This document shows positions 1 through 10,500 of a stretch of 64,000 nt of DNA, in pieces (positions within the stretch are counted from its first letter, which is position 1; each line of letters opens with the position of its first letter). Origin of the DNA: Flavihumibacter fluminis (GTDB lineage: Bacteria > Bacteroidota > Bacteroidia > Chitinophagales > Chitinophagaceae); assembly GCF_021491375.1 (NCBI RefSeq), contig NZ_JAKEVY010000003.1, forward strand, positions 558,001 to 622,000, given 5' to 3'. Below the pieces are notes generated by a model, which was given only the letters and a program-made list of their open reading frames with translations, did not search any database and was not told where the DNA came from. The position numbers and the translations under genes were made by a program.

Positions 1-1
1 T

Positions 2-976
2 CCCAATACCCCGGAAGCCATCTTTCCCTATAATTCCAAATTGCCTAAGAACCGCCTGGGATTGGCTAACTGGTTAACGGATCCAAAACATCCGCTAACT
101 GCAAGGGTGGCTGTGAACCGGTACTGGCAATTATTCTTTGGCAAGGGATTGGTCAAAACAACCGAGGATTTTGGTAACCAGGGAAGTTTACCTACCCATC
201 CGGAATTGCTGGATTGGTTAGCAGTAAGTTTTGTGGAGTCGGGTTGGGACCTGAAGCAGCTCATCCGGCAACTGGTTTTATCAGCCACCTATGCTCAGAG
301 CTCTGTCGGTTCAGAAAAAAGCAGGCAACTGGATCCGGAGAATCTTTACCTGAGTCATGCTACTCCAACCAGATTAACTGCAGAGATGCTCCGCGACAAT
401 GCACTCGCTGCAAGTGGTTTGCTGGAACGTTCGATCGGAGGAAAAAGCATCAAGCCCTACCAGCCCGCGGGTTTATGGGAAATCAATAATACCAGTTACC
501 AGGCAGATACAGGAACCGCAGTTTACAGAAGAAGTTTATACGTGCTGATCAAACGATCGGTTCCCAATCCAACCTTGGCCACTTTTGATGCGGGAGATCG
601 CAGTTATTGTGTAGTACGGCGGCAGGCAACCAACACTCCCCTGCAGGCATTGGTAACACTCAACGATCCGGTTTTTGTAGAGAGCTGTAAAGTGATGGGA
701 GAGCAAATGGTCAGAATGGGAGGCACTGATAAAGCTATTGAAACCATCTTTCTTCGGTTAACCGGACGCAGACCAGATCAAAAAGAGAAAGAGATATTGT
801 TAAAAGCAAAAGCCAAACAACTGGCACTCTTTAAAAAGGAGCCGGGGAAACTGAAAGGATGGCTGGAGGCAGGCCAGTATAAAGTGGATGCATCCCTGCC
901 AAAAGAAGAGATTGCTGCAAATGCTGTTGTAGCCAGCCTGATTTTAAATTCTGATGCTACCATCACCAAACGTTAA
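2..976 (+). CDS. DUF1553 domain protein, 3' part (PSD1-type)
   Basis: The reading frame is open from base 2, so the gene starts upstream of the window and only its C-terminal part is here. A TTG at 41 is in frame, but the conserved family sequence runs through it, so it is not the real start. The visible part has the features of DUF1553, the C-terminal domain of planctomycete PSD1 cytochrome-type proteins: an early NRYWQLFFGKGLV block, the LVLSATYAQSS helix, and the RRQATNTPLQALVTLNDP block near 612-675. The molecular function of the family is not established. It ends 3 bp before a DUF1501 gene and then a c-type-haem membrane protein, the usual partners, so the three probably form one operon and act in the periplasm or at the cell surface. 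Confidence 0.85.
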   Translation, partial: PNTPEAIFPYNSKLPKNRLGLANWLTDPKHPLTARVAVNRYWQLFFGKGLVKTTEDFGNQGSLPTHPELLDWLAVSFVESGWDLKQLIRQLVLSATYAQSSVGSEKSRQLDPENLYLSHATPTRLTAEMLRDNALAASGLLERSIGGKSIKPYQPAGLWEINNTSYQADTGTAVYRRSLYVLIKRSVPNPTLATFDAGDRSYCVVRRQATNTPLQALVTLNDPVFVESCKVMGEQMVRMGGTDKAIETIFLRLTGRRPDQKEKEILLKAKAKQLALFKKEPGKLKGWLEAGQYKVDASLPKEEIAANAVVASLILNSDATITKR

Positions 977-979
977 ACT

Positions 980-2500
980 ATGTGTGATTCTCATACATCT
1001 CCAAAACCACCCGGATGGTCGCCCGACCTGGATCAGTTGCAAAAGCAATTGGATCGGCGTCGATTTCTCACACGAACTGCTATGGGCCTGGGTTCCATTG
1101 CGCTGGGATCGTTGATGGGTAATACCCTGCTTGGTAAATCCATCAGCAAAATCGCGGCTGAAGATGCATCACTCAGCCTGGAGCAGGAAATCCTGCAGGC
1201 CATTCCGCACCTGGTACCAAAGGCAAAAAGGGTGGTTTATCTGTTCATGAGTGGAGGGCCATCGCAATTTGAAACCTTTGATTACAAACCGAAGCTGCTG
1301 GATATGTTCGGGCAGCCCTTGCCGGATTCTGTGCGCCAGGGACAACGCTTAACAGGTATGAGTGCGGGACAGGCCATACTGCCCGTGGTGCCATCTATTT
1401 ATAAGTTTAATCAATACGGAAAATCGAATACCTGGGTCAGTGAATTGTTGCCGCATACAGCGCAGGTAGTGGATGATCTCTGCATCATCAAGAGTATGTA
1501 TTCGGAAGCGATCAATCATGATCCGGCCATCACTTTTTTTCAAACAGGTAACCAATTGCCAGGCAGGCCATCTATAGGTTCCTGGATCAGTTATGGCCTT
1601 GGAACCGATAACCAGAATCTGCCTTCCTTTATCGTGCTGGTATCCAAAAATGCAGTGAAAGATCAGCCTTTGTATTCCCGCTTATGGGGCAATGGATTTT
1701 TGGCAAGTGAACACCAGGGCGTGCAGTTCCGCGCGGGTAAGGATCCTGTTTTATTCCTGGATAATCCGGAAGGATATGATGGCGAAGACAGGGAGGAAAT
1801 GTTGCAATCATTGAAGGAGCTAAATACGTATCAGAATGAGGTGAACAAGGATCCGGAAATGGAAGCAAGGATTGCTCAATATGAAATGGCCTATCGCATG
1901 CAGACCTCCATACCTGAGGTAATGAGCGTGAAAGATGAGCCGGATGAAGTGTTTGAGTTATATGGTCCGGATAGCCGGGATCCCGGCACCTATGCAGCCA
2001 ATTGCATACTGGCGCGTAAGCTGCTGGAGAAGGATGTGAAGTTTGTACAACTCTACCACCAGGGGTGGGATCATCATGGTGGCCTGCCTGCAGGTATGGC
2101 CAAGCAATGTAAGGATACCGATCAGGCAACTGCTGCACTCATCATAGATTTGAAACGGAGGGGATTACTGGAAGATACACTTGTGATCTGGGGCGGTGAA
2201 TTTGGTCGGACCGTTTATTCACAGGGCAAATTATTTCCGGATAATTATGGACGGGATCATCACCCGCGCAATTTTGCCATGTGGATGGCAGGGGCAGGAG
2301 TCAAGGCCGGAATCAGTTATGGCGAAACGGATGATTTCAGTTACAATATTGTAAAGGATCCGGTGCATGTGCACGACTTCCAGGCCACCCTCTTACACCT
2401 GATGGGAATTGATCACGAGCGCTTCACCTATAAATACCAGGGCAGAAGATTCAGGCTGACCGATGTGCATGGTAAAGTGATAAAAGGAATTCTAAGCTGA
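980..2500 (+). CDS. DUF1501 domain protein, Tat-exported
   Basis: This 506-residue protein has an N-terminal twin-arginine motif (RRFL, with R27 and R28) followed by a hydrophobic stretch, so export by the Tat pathway is likely. Family landmarks of DUF1501, a sulfatase/alkaline-phosphatase-like fold, are visible: a FMSGGPSQFETFD block near residue 90, a histidine-rich QGWDHHGG segment, GGEFGRT, GRDHHPRNF, and a closing LLHLMGIDH. The histidine and acidic residues suggest a metal site, but no substrate is established for the family. It starts 3 bp after the DUF1553 gene and is followed after 1 bp by a cytochrome-like membrane protein, so co-translation is likely. Length is normal for the family. 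Confidence 0.88.
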   Translation: MCDSHTSPKPPGWSPDLDQLQKQLDRRRFLTRTAMGLGSIALGSLMGNTLLGKSISKIAAEDASLSLEQEILQAIPHLVPKAKRVVYLFMSGGPSQFETFDYKPKLLDMFGQPLPDSVRQGQRLTGMSAGQAILPVVPSIYKFNQYGKSNTWVSELLPHTAQVVDDLCIIKSMYSEAINHDPAITFFQTGNQLPGRPSIGSWISYGLGTDNQNLPSFIVLVSKNAVKDQPLYSRLWGNGFLASEHQGVQFRAGKDPVLFLDNPEGYDGEDREEMLQSLKELNTYQNEVNKDPEMEARIAQYEMAYRMQTSIPEVMSVKDEPDEVFELYGPDSRDPGTYAANCILARKLLEKDVKFVQLYHQGWDHHGGLPAGMAKQCKDTDQATAALIIDLKRRGLLEDTLVIWGGEFGRTVYSQGKLFPDNYGRDHHPRNFAMWMAGAGVKAGISYGETDDFSYNIVKDPVHVHDFQATLLHLMGIDHERFTYKYQGRRFRLTDVHGKVIKGILS

Positions 2501-2501
2501 G

Positions 2502-3830
2502 ATGATACTACTTGAAATCAGCCAGTTCCTGGGACGATTGCATCCACTTATCGTTCATCTACCCATCGGGATACTGTTTGTTATTTTACTATTTGAGCTG
2601 CTGGGATATAAGAGCAGGTATAGCTATTTGAGGGATGCCATCCCTTTACTCAGCTGGCTGCTTTTTGCAAGCACCCTGTTCGCAGGTATTTTCGGTTATA
2701 TCTTATCGTTGGATGGCGATTATCCGGGACCGTTAGTAAGTCAACATCAGTGGGCAGGCATTATTTTATGCATACTTGCACTTGGCATGGCCTTGCTGCA
2801 ATCGGACAGGTTTCGGCAAAAACGCAGGTTGCCGGTAGTTGTACAAACCTCGCTGTGGGTGGTGATAGCAATGCTCACCACCTATGCCGGTCACCAGGGT
2901 GGAAGTTTAACGCATGGTGAAGATTATTTAAGCCTGGAACTGCTGAAAGAGCAAAAACGTCCGAAACCTGATTCGGTAGAAGCGGCCCTGGTGTATGAAG
3001 ATGTCATCCAGCCCTTATTGATCCGGCGTTGCGGGCAATGTCATAATGAGGGTAAGAAAAAAGGACAATTATCGGTTACCAACCTGGCTAAGTTGTTGAA
3101 GGGAGGAAAAACCGGTCCGGCTTTGGTGCCTGGTGATCCTGAAAAAAGTGAACTGATCCATCGGATCAAACTGGATCCATCAGATGAAAAGTTTATGCCT
3201 ACGGATGGTAAAACGCCCCTGACTGCCGAAGAAACGATCCTGCTGACCTGGTGGGTAAAAGAAGCTGGTGCGGCAGAAGGAAAATCGCTGACCAACCTGG
3301 AAGTTTCACCTGAAATCCGATCCATTGTTGCGAAGCAATTGGGGATGGAAGCCGGGAATGGTATAGAAACTTCAAATGAAACGACAGAGCAACTGAATAT
3401 ACCAGCCGGGCTCGCAATAAAAGCAGACAGCACGGCAATTCAGCAATTGAAAGCAGCCGGATTCATGGTGCGGTTGCTGTTGCGTGAACCGGAATTATTG
3501 GATATCACCTTACCGGAAGGCACTAAAGTAGATTGGAAAGCACTTGAGCCGTCACTGGGTAGCTTATCCAAACATACCATCTGGCTCAACCTGGCTGGCA
3601 ATAGCCTGTCTGAAAAAGACCTGCAGGTGTTGACACAGTTCACCAACCTTGAAAAATTGCGGCTGGATAAAAATCCCGTGGGTGATGAGATCCTGCCCTT
3701 ATTGGAGCCCCTCCAGCGGTTGGAAGCTATCAATTTGGTCGGGACGCGGATCAGTGAGGCGGCACTGGCAAAGCTAAAATCTGCCGGCACTATTAAAAGA
3801 GTCTATTTTTCGGAGACCTCATCGCCCTAA
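2502..3830 (+). CDS. DUF2231-like membrane protein with cytochrome c motif and LRR-like tail
   Basis: This 442-residue protein has three parts. Residues 1-150 hold about four hydrophobic helices starting with HPLIVHLPIGILF, as in DUF2231 membrane domains. A PSCyt1-type haem segment follows, with a CGQCH motif at about residues 177-181 and a likely distal methionine in the EKFMPTDGKTPL stretch. The last 100 residues show leucine-rich-repeat-like spacing (LNLAGNSLSEKDL, then LEKLRLDKNPVGD). It probably anchors a haem domain outside the inner membrane and may pass electrons for the neighbouring DUF1553/DUF1501 proteins, but that is inference from gene order. The gene begins 1 bp after the DUF1501 stop. 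Confidence 0.82.
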   Translation: MILLEISQFLGRLHPLIVHLPIGILFVILLFELLGYKSRYSYLRDAIPLLSWLLFASTLFAGIFGYILSLDGDYPGPLVSQHQWAGIILCILALGMALLQSDRFRQKRRLPVVVQTSLWVVIAMLTTYAGHQGGSLTHGEDYLSLELLKEQKRPKPDSVEAALVYEDVIQPLLIRRCGQCHNEGKKKGQLSVTNLAKLLKGGKTGPALVPGDPEKSELIHRIKLDPSDEKFMPTDGKTPLTAEETILLTWWVKEAGAAEGKSLTNLEVSPEIRSIVAKQLGMEAGNGIETSNETTEQLNIPAGLAIKADSTAIQQLKAAGFMVRLLLREPELLDITLPEGTKVDWKALEPSLGSLSKHTIWLNLAGNSLSEKDLQVLTQFTNLEKLRLDKNPVGDEILPLLEPLQRLEAINLVGTRISEAALAKLKSAGTIKRVYFSETSSP

Positions 3831-3848
3831 TTAAAATCGTACAGCAAC

Positions 3849-3864
3849 TGTTCGAAAACGAACA
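3849..3864. promoter_or_regulatory. Perfect inverted repeat, operator-like
   Basis: TGTTCG and CGAACA are separated by AAAA, giving a perfect 6-bp inverted repeat about 80 bp before the ABC-type permease gene. It lies where a -33 element would be expected relative to the TAATTTTG at 3878-3885. No T-run follows, so it is not a clear terminator for the upstream gene. A repressor or activator site is the simpler reading. No regulator gene is adjacent. Confidence 0.5.
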
Positions 3865-3877
3865 CTGATTGACTTGA

Positions 3878-3885
3878 TAATTTTG
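3878..3885 (+). promoter_or_regulatory. Candidate -7 promoter element (TAATTTTG)
   Basis: TAATTTTG matches the Bacteroidota -7 consensus TANNTTTG exactly and lies 58 bp before the permease start. A clear TTTG -33 partner is not visible at the usual spacing. The inverted repeat at 3849-3864 occupies that position instead, which would fit an activator- or repressor-controlled promoter. Confidence 0.4.
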
Positions 3886-3943
3886 CTAAAATTCAGAAAA
3901 TCAATTTATTAGAGACTGGCATAGGGGTTGAATCAGAAAAAGC

Positions 3944-6340
3944 ATGTTTCGAAATTACCTGCTTACAGCCATTCGCAACCTGCGCCGGAATAAGATCTAT
4001 TCCCTGATTAACATGCTGGGACTCAGTTTGGGTCTCGCTGCTGCCATCCTTATCCTTTTATATGTGAAGGATGAAGTCAGTTATGATCGATTCCATGCGC
4101 AGTTGCCACAGATTTACAGGGTTTACAATACCAGTGTAAATGAAGAAACCAAAGAGGTTCGGAAATCAGCCATCACCGGCTATTTCCAGGGACCCCGATT
4201 CTCCGCCTCTGTGCCGGAAATCAAGTCCTTTACCCGGTTACAGAACAACTCGGTCGATTTAAAAAAAGGCACAGAAATTACATCGCAGGACATGTTCTAT
4301 GCGGACTCTGCCTTCTTTGATATATTCAGTTTTCCCCTGCTTCATGGTACTGGTTCCAGTGCACTAAAGGACAGGCGTTCAGCGGTTGTATCTGAAAAAA
4401 TGGCCATTTCCTATTTCGGCAATACAGATGTGATAGGCAAGACGATGCTGATCAAACAGGAAGATGGTGCATTTGAACCCTATACAGTAAGTGCCGTTGC
4501 AAAGAATTGTCCGGAAAACAGCAGCATCAAATTCGAACTGCTGTTACCGATGGTTGTACCACCACAGGAAGCCACCAATGATGAAAACTGGTTCAATTTC
4601 TTTTTGAATACGTTTGTCGTATTACATCCCAATGCGGACAAAGCAGTAGTCGAGAAAAAAATCCAGGCAGTATTTGATAAGGAATCCGCTGATATCATGA
4701 AAGAGCTGTCGGCGAGATTCAATGTGAAACTGACAATGGACTATGGACTGCAGCCCTTTTCGGATATTCATCTCAGTAAGGACATGGGTGCTACCAATGG
4801 ATTGGCAGGAGCCAGCAATCCCATGTACTCCTATATTCTTACCGGAATTGCCTTATTTATCCTGCTGATTGCCTGTATCAATTTTGTGAACCTTACGGTT
4901 GCGCGGTCCATCAAACGTGCAAAGGAAATTGGAATTCGGAAAGTGGTAGGTGGCAATCGTTCTCAATTGATCTTTCAGTTTTTGGGCGAGTCGGTAGTCA
5001 TCTGTTTGATCTCCTTTCTGATGGCACTGGTTATTTCTCAAAGCCTGTTAGGATTTTTTAATCAGCTCTCGAATAAGGCTTTGTCGCTTGCATATCTCTT
5101 GGATCTGAAACTGATAGCAGGCTTCATCGTATTGTTCCTGGTAACCGCGTTCCTGGCGGGTTTCTATCCTGCCCTGGTTTTATCTGGTTACGATCCGGTG
5201 AAAACATTGTACAACCGGTTTTCCCTGGCTGGAAAAAATTATTTACAGAAATCATTGGTGGTAGTTCAGTTTGCACTGGCATCCTTCCTGATTGTTGGAA
5301 CACTCACGATTTATTCCCAGTTTGAATACCTTACGAGTTTTGAAAAGGGGTATGATGATTCCAATATGGTATTGGTCAACAACTGGCGGATGAAACACAG
5401 TGAAGCAGATCTCTTCCGGAATAAGTTGAAAGAACATGCCGGCATCCAGGATGTCAGTTTCAAAAATGGTGGCTCCTGGGGAACCCGGGCCAGGGTAAAT
5501 GGTACACAGGAAATCCAGTTTGCTTATGAAACGGTTGGGGTTAATTATCTCCCGCTGTTAAAGATTCAATTGAAGGAGGGAAGGAATTTTTCAACTGATT
5601 TGCCAACTGATTCCACCCAGTCGGTACTGGTGAATGAAACTTTTGCCAAAGAGGCTGGCTGGACAGATCCCATTGGAAAAGAAGTTGATTTCTGGTACAG
5701 AGATCAGAAGCATACGGTAATTGGCGTAGTGAAAGATTATCATTATGAAGGATTACATGAAAAGATTGGTCCGCAATTGTTTACAATGTTGCCTTCCAAT
5801 CAATATGGTCTGGCCCTGATCAAGATAAAACCTGGAAGTTCTACAAGTGCCTTGAGCCATATTGAAAAGACCTTCAAGTCTGTTTTCCCGCTCAACCCTT
5901 ATTCTTATGAGTTTATGGACCAGGTAAATCTTCAACAATATGAATCAGAGGAGCGCTGGAAAAAGATTATGTTGTTCAGCGCGGTGATCACCATCTTCAT
6001 ATCCTGTATCGGCCTGTTTGGATTGGCTGTATTGTCAACCGAGAAAAGAACCCGTGAAATTGGAATTCGTAAAGTATTAGGCGCATCTGTGCAGCAGGTA
6101 GCAACCATTCTATCGAAGGATTTCCTGTTGCTGGTGGCGATATCCCTGCTCATTTCCCTGCCGCTTGCCTGGTTGGCAGCCAACCGCTGGCTGGAAAATT
6201 ATCCTTACCGGATCCAGCTGGGATGGAGTTTATTTGCGCTTGGGGCCTTACTGGTATTGGGGATTGCACTATTAACTGTTAGCTTCCAATCCATTAAGGC
6301 GGCGCTGCAAAACCCGGTCAGGAGTCTTAAAGTGGACTGA
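3944..6340 (+). CDS. FtsX/MacB-type ABC transporter permease
   Basis: This 798-residue protein begins with the typical Bacteroidota permease N-terminus (RNYLLTAIRNLRRNKIYS), then a first membrane helix at about residues 21-43. A large periplasmic MacB_PCD-like domain follows, then an FtsX domain with helices around 290-450 containing a KRAKEIGIRKVVGGNRSQL loop. After a second periplasmic domain comes a second FtsX domain with the matching TREIGIRKVLGAS loop near residue 700. Members couple an ATPase to mechanical work on lipids, peptides or efflux substrates. No ATPase gene is next to it. Its 3' end is 24 bp from the first pigment-block gene, but a functional link is not shown. Confidence 0.9.
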   Translation: MFRNYLLTAIRNLRRNKIYSLINMLGLSLGLAAAILILLYVKDEVSYDRFHAQLPQIYRVYNTSVNEETKEVRKSAITGYFQGPRFSASVPEIKSFTRLQNNSVDLKKGTEITSQDMFYADSAFFDIFSFPLLHGTGSSALKDRRSAVVSEKMAISYFGNTDVIGKTMLIKQEDGAFEPYTVSAVAKNCPENSSIKFELLLPMVVPPQEATNDENWFNFFLNTFVVLHPNADKAVVEKKIQAVFDKESADIMKELSARFNVKLTMDYGLQPFSDIHLSKDMGATNGLAGASNPMYSYILTGIALFILLIACINFVNLTVARSIKRAKEIGIRKVVGGNRSQLIFQFLGESVVICLISFLMALVISQSLLGFFNQLSNKALSLAYLLDLKLIAGFIVLFLVTAFLAGFYPALVLSGYDPVKTLYNRFSLAGKNYLQKSLVVVQFALASFLIVGTLTIYSQFEYLTSFEKGYDDSNMVLVNNWRMKHSEADLFRNKLKEHAGIQDVSFKNGGSWGTRARVNGTQEIQFAYETVGVNYLPLLKIQLKEGRNFSTDLPTDSTQSVLVNETFAKEAGWTDPIGKEVDFWYRDQKHTVIGVVKDYHYEGLHEKIGPQLFTMLPSNQYGLALIKIKPGSSTSALSHIEKTFKSVFPLNPYSYEFMDQVNLQQYESEERWKKIMLFSAVITIFISCIGLFGLAVLSTEKRTREIGIRKVLGASVQQVATILSKDFLLLVAISLLISLPLAWLAANRWLENYPYRIQLGWSLFALGALLVLGIALLTVSFQSIKAALQNPVRSLKVD

Positions 6341-6364
6341 TTTTTTCGTTACTTGCGGTTTGAA

Positions 6365-7576
6365 ATGGAAGGCAGACCGTACATGCGCGAACAACCGGAA
6401 TACCAGGATGCATTTGAACAACACAAGGCAACCGTACTCATCCCCACTTATAACAATGCGGGAAGTCTGGCTGCTGTGCTGCGCGATGTGCTGACCTATA
6501 CCAACAGGGTGCTGGTAGTAAACGACGGTTCTACTGATGATACATTAAAAGTGCTGGAACAGTTTCCCCAGGTTCAACTGGTGAGTTATGCGCAGAACAG
6601 GGGAAAGGGATTTGCCTTGAGGAAAGGTTTCGAAAAAGCCCTGGAGCTTGGGTTTGATTATGCCATCACCCTGGATGCAGACGGACAACATTTCGCCAAA
6701 GACCTGCCTACCATGCTCAACTGCATTGAGCAGTACCCCAACACTATTGTGGTAGGTGCACGCAACATGAACCAGGAGAATGTGCCGGGTAAAAGCAGTT
6801 TTGGCAACCGGTTTTCCAATTTCTGGTTCTGGTTGTATACCGGCAAAAAAGCACCGGATACGCAAAGTGGGTATCGCCTTTATCCCATCCGGGCAATGAA
6901 GAAGATCCGGTTTTATACCCGCAAATATGAGTTTGAAGTGGAGGTGCTGGTGCGTTCGGTATGGAATGGATTGAATGTTGAGTTTGCACCTATCAGTGTA
7001 TATTATCCCCCGGCAGAAGAAAGAGTTTCTCATTTTCGTCCCTTTCGTGATTTCTCCAGGATCAGCGTGTTGAATACAGTGCTGTTTTTTATTGCCTTTC
7101 TTTATATCAAACCAAGGGATTTTTTTCGGTCGCTTTTCAGTAAAGAAAAAAGAGCAGCGCTCTTAAATGAATTACTGGAGTCGGATCATAGTCATGAACG
7201 CAAAGCTGCATCCATTGGATTTGGTGTATTTATGGGCATTGTACCGATCTGGGGTTTCCAGTTGATTGTGGCGATCTTTTTGTCTGTATTGCTTAAACTT
7301 AACAAAGCCCTGGTAATAACTGCTGCCAATATCAGCATACCTCCCATGATTCCCTTTATTTTGTATGGGAGTTTCCTGGCTGGCGCTCCCTGGATGGGTG
7401 AGCAGGCAACTGCGGTTCCCCTGCCCAGCGAACTTAGCCTGGATTCGATCAAGGTTAACCTGCAACAATATATCAGTGGAAGTATTACACTGGCTGTTGC
7501 AGCAGGACTCCTGTTCGGAATCGTCTCCTACATTTTTATGAAATTGGTGAACAAAAAAACCGGACCGGTTTTATAG
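6365..7576 (+). CDS. Family 2 glycosyltransferase fused to DUF2062
   Basis: The first ATG at 6365 is chosen. A TTG 12 bp earlier and an ATG at 6383 are alternatives. The protein (403 residues) begins with a GT-A domain (TVLIPTYNN, VVNDGSTDD, and the LDADGQH metal-binding segment near residue 100) like dolichol-phosphate-mannose synthases. A DUF2062 membrane domain forms the last 140 residues (FGVFMGIVPIWGFQL and several hydrophobic helices). Proteins of this type occur in aryl-polyene and flexirubin clusters, where a role in modifying or anchoring the pigment is assumed but unproven. It ends 6 bp before the MMPL fusion gene, so the two are probably co-transcribed. Confidence 0.85.
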   Translation: MEGRPYMREQPEYQDAFEQHKATVLIPTYNNAGSLAAVLRDVLTYTNRVLVVNDGSTDDTLKVLEQFPQVQLVSYAQNRGKGFALRKGFEKALELGFDYAITLDADGQHFAKDLPTMLNCIEQYPNTIVVGARNMNQENVPGKSSFGNRFSNFWFWLYTGKKAPDTQSGYRLYPIRAMKKIRFYTRKYEFEVEVLVRSVWNGLNVEFAPISVYYPPAEERVSHFRPFRDFSRISVLNTVLFFIAFLYIKPRDFFRSLFSKEKRAALLNELLESDHSHERKAASIGFGVFMGIVPIWGFQLIVAIFLSVLLKLNKALVITAANISIPPMIPFILYGSFLAGAPWMGEQATAVPLPSELSLDSIKVNLQQYISGSITLAVAAGLLFGIVSYIFMKLVNKKTGPVL

Positions 7577-7582
7577 TCCCGT

Positions 7583-10500
7583 ATGCAGAATCCTTTTGTT
7601 CAAATGGATCGCTTCTTCAGGAAACATCGACTTGTTTTCTGGATTGTATTCCTGGCTTTTGTCGGGGTCACTGCGCTGCTGGCTTCCCGGATCAAACTGG
7701 AGGAGGATATCACCAGCATTATTCCAAGGGATGAAAAGACCAATGCGCTGAACGAAATCTTTCAGCAATCCAAATTGCTGGATCGTATGATCCTGACTGT
7801 TGGAACCAGGCAGGCTGAAGCACCCGACCCGGATTCCCTGGTAGCAGTGGCCGAGGAACTGGCGGATTCTATTGCTTCACAGTTACCTGAATATGTGAAG
7901 GAATTACACCGGGAGGTAAAAGAAGAAACCACGCTGCAGTTGTTTGATGCGGTACATCAGCACCTTCCGATCTTCCTGGAAGAACGCGATTATGAAAGCC
8001 TGGATTCTCTTACACAACGTGATAAGATAAAGGAAACACTGGAAAGGAATTATGCGACCCTGCGATCACCAGCCGGATTGGCGTTCAAACAATTCATAGC
8101 GCGTGATCCGGCAGGGATTGCCTTACCAGCACTCAGAAAACTGCAATTGTTACAATATGATCAGCAGTTTGAATTATACGACAATCATATTCTGACACGG
8201 GATGGAAAGCAATTGATTCTTTTTCTGACACCAGAGTATCCAAAAAACAATACAGCGCAGAATGCGGTTTTCCTTGAGAAACTGGATCAGTTGCTGGAAA
8301 CATTTCAACAACAATATCCTACCTATAGCATCACTTATTTTGGCGGAACGGCAGTAGCTGTTGGTAATGCGGTACAATTAAGAAAAGATACACTGCTTAC
8401 GCAGGGCATCATGCTGGCGGTGCTGGTTATTTTTCTGGCCTTGTATTTCAGAAGGTTCTTTGCTCCGGTACTGATATTGGTACCCGCAATTCTGGGCTCC
8501 CTGCTCGCGCTCTCGGTGATTGCACTAACCAAGGGTTCCATATCAGTAATTGCACTGGCAACAGGGTCAATTATTTTAGGGATAGCAGTCAACTATTCGC
8601 TGCATGTGTTCAATCACTACCGGCACCAGCCGGATATGGAAAGGGTGTTGCGCGATCTGGCGCATCCTATGACCATTGGAAGCATTACCACCATTGGCGG
8701 ATTTCTTTGCCTGCAATGGGTGCAGTCTGAAATGCTGCGCGACCTGGGATTATTTGCCGCCATCAGTTTATTGGGGGCTTCTCTTTCCTCGCTGATTTTT
8801 TTACCGCAACTGATCAGCCGAAAACAGCAACCGACAGCGCATGCGTCTGCAGGCTGGATCGATCGGCTGGCCTCTTACCGGATAGAGTCGAATAAAAAGT
8901 TAGTGGTTACGATTCTGCTGCTCACCTTGTTTTTTGTTTTTTTTATTCGCAAAGTGGGATTTGAACCCGATATGAATAAAATGAATTTCATGTCGGAGAA
9001 ACTCCGCAAGGCAGAGCAGGAAGTGAACCGGCAGAATGCATTCGCGCTTCAATCCGTGTATATCGTATCCAATGGAAAAGACCTGCAGCAGGCATTGGAG
9101 CGAAATGAATCTGTGGTGAAGCGATTGAATGAAATGGGTGGTACAGGAGTGGTGAAAAAATATTCCGGGCTGTCAGCCATATTGATATCAGATTCCCTGC
9201 AACGCGAACGCCTTCAACGCTGGAATAATTTCTGGACGCCGGAACGCAAACAGGCTGTGCTGCAGTTAACGAAACAGGAAGCAGCTGCCATTGGATTTAG
9301 TGATCAGTTAATCCAATCTGTAGAGAGTATGCTCAGTACAAGCTATGAGCCACTGACTGATTCAGCGGCCATTAGTTTGTCGCCCGAACTGCTGGAATCC
9401 TATATACTTCCCACTGATTCACAAACCCGGGTACTTACGCTGGTAAAAACAGCTCCCGAAGACAAGTCCTTTATCTACACCGAGTTTGACTCACGGGAAG
9501 GCATAACCGTATTGGATATGCAGTATGTAACCGGCCGGCTGGTGGATATGGTACGGGCCGATTTCAACAGCATCAGCTGGATGGTTGCTGCGATTGTATT
9601 TATTGTACTACTGATTTCTTTTGGCAGAATTGAATTGACCCTGATTGCCTTTATACCCATGCTGATCACCTGGGTCTGGATCCTGGGAATCATGGGATTG
9701 TTTGGAATCAAGTTCAATATTGTAAACATTATAATTTCGGCACTGATCTTTGGATTGGGTGACGACTACAGTTTGTTTACACTGGATGGATTGTTGCAGG
9801 AATACAAAAACGGCAAGAAAAATCTCTCCTCTTTCAGGTCTTCGATTTTTCTTTCTGCCATTACAACTGTAACCGGACTGGGGGTATTAATCTTTGCAGA
9901 ACACCCTTCCTTAAAAAGTATTGCACTCATCGCCATACTGGGAATTGTGTGTGTGGTGTTGATCTCACAGGTGATGATTCCTTTTTTGTTTCATCTGCTG
10001 ATCACCAACCGGGTGAAAAAAGGAATGCAGCCATTTACGTTCTGGAGCCTGGCCAAATCTGCTTTCGCTTTTCTCTATTTTGTAATCGGGTCATTGGTAT
10101 TAACATTGGTTGGGCTGCTCCTCGTTAAATTCAATCCTTTTGCAGGCGAAAAAGCTAAGTATCTGTTTCACCGGATTCTTTGTAAATACACCTGGAGCCT
10201 GATGTATATCATGCGGAATGTGACCAAACGAATTCACAATCCGGGTGGAGAGGATTTTTCCAAACCTGCTGTGATCATAAGCAATCACCAGTCGTTCCTG
10301 GATATCCTTTCCATTGTGATGCTGCATCCAAAAATCATTTTGCTCACCAACGACTGGGTATGGAATTCACCTGTATTTGGATTTGTTGTGAAGATGGCGG
10401 ATTATTTCCCCGTAAACAAAGGTGTGGAAAGCAATATTGATGGTATCCGTGAACGTGTGAAAAATGGTTATTCGGTAGCCGTATTTCCTGAAGGCACCAG

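Noticed and set aside
1629-2138. A 169-residue open frame antisense to the DUF1501 gene
   Set aside because: It is the complement of a well-supported gene and shows no domain, signal peptide or start context.
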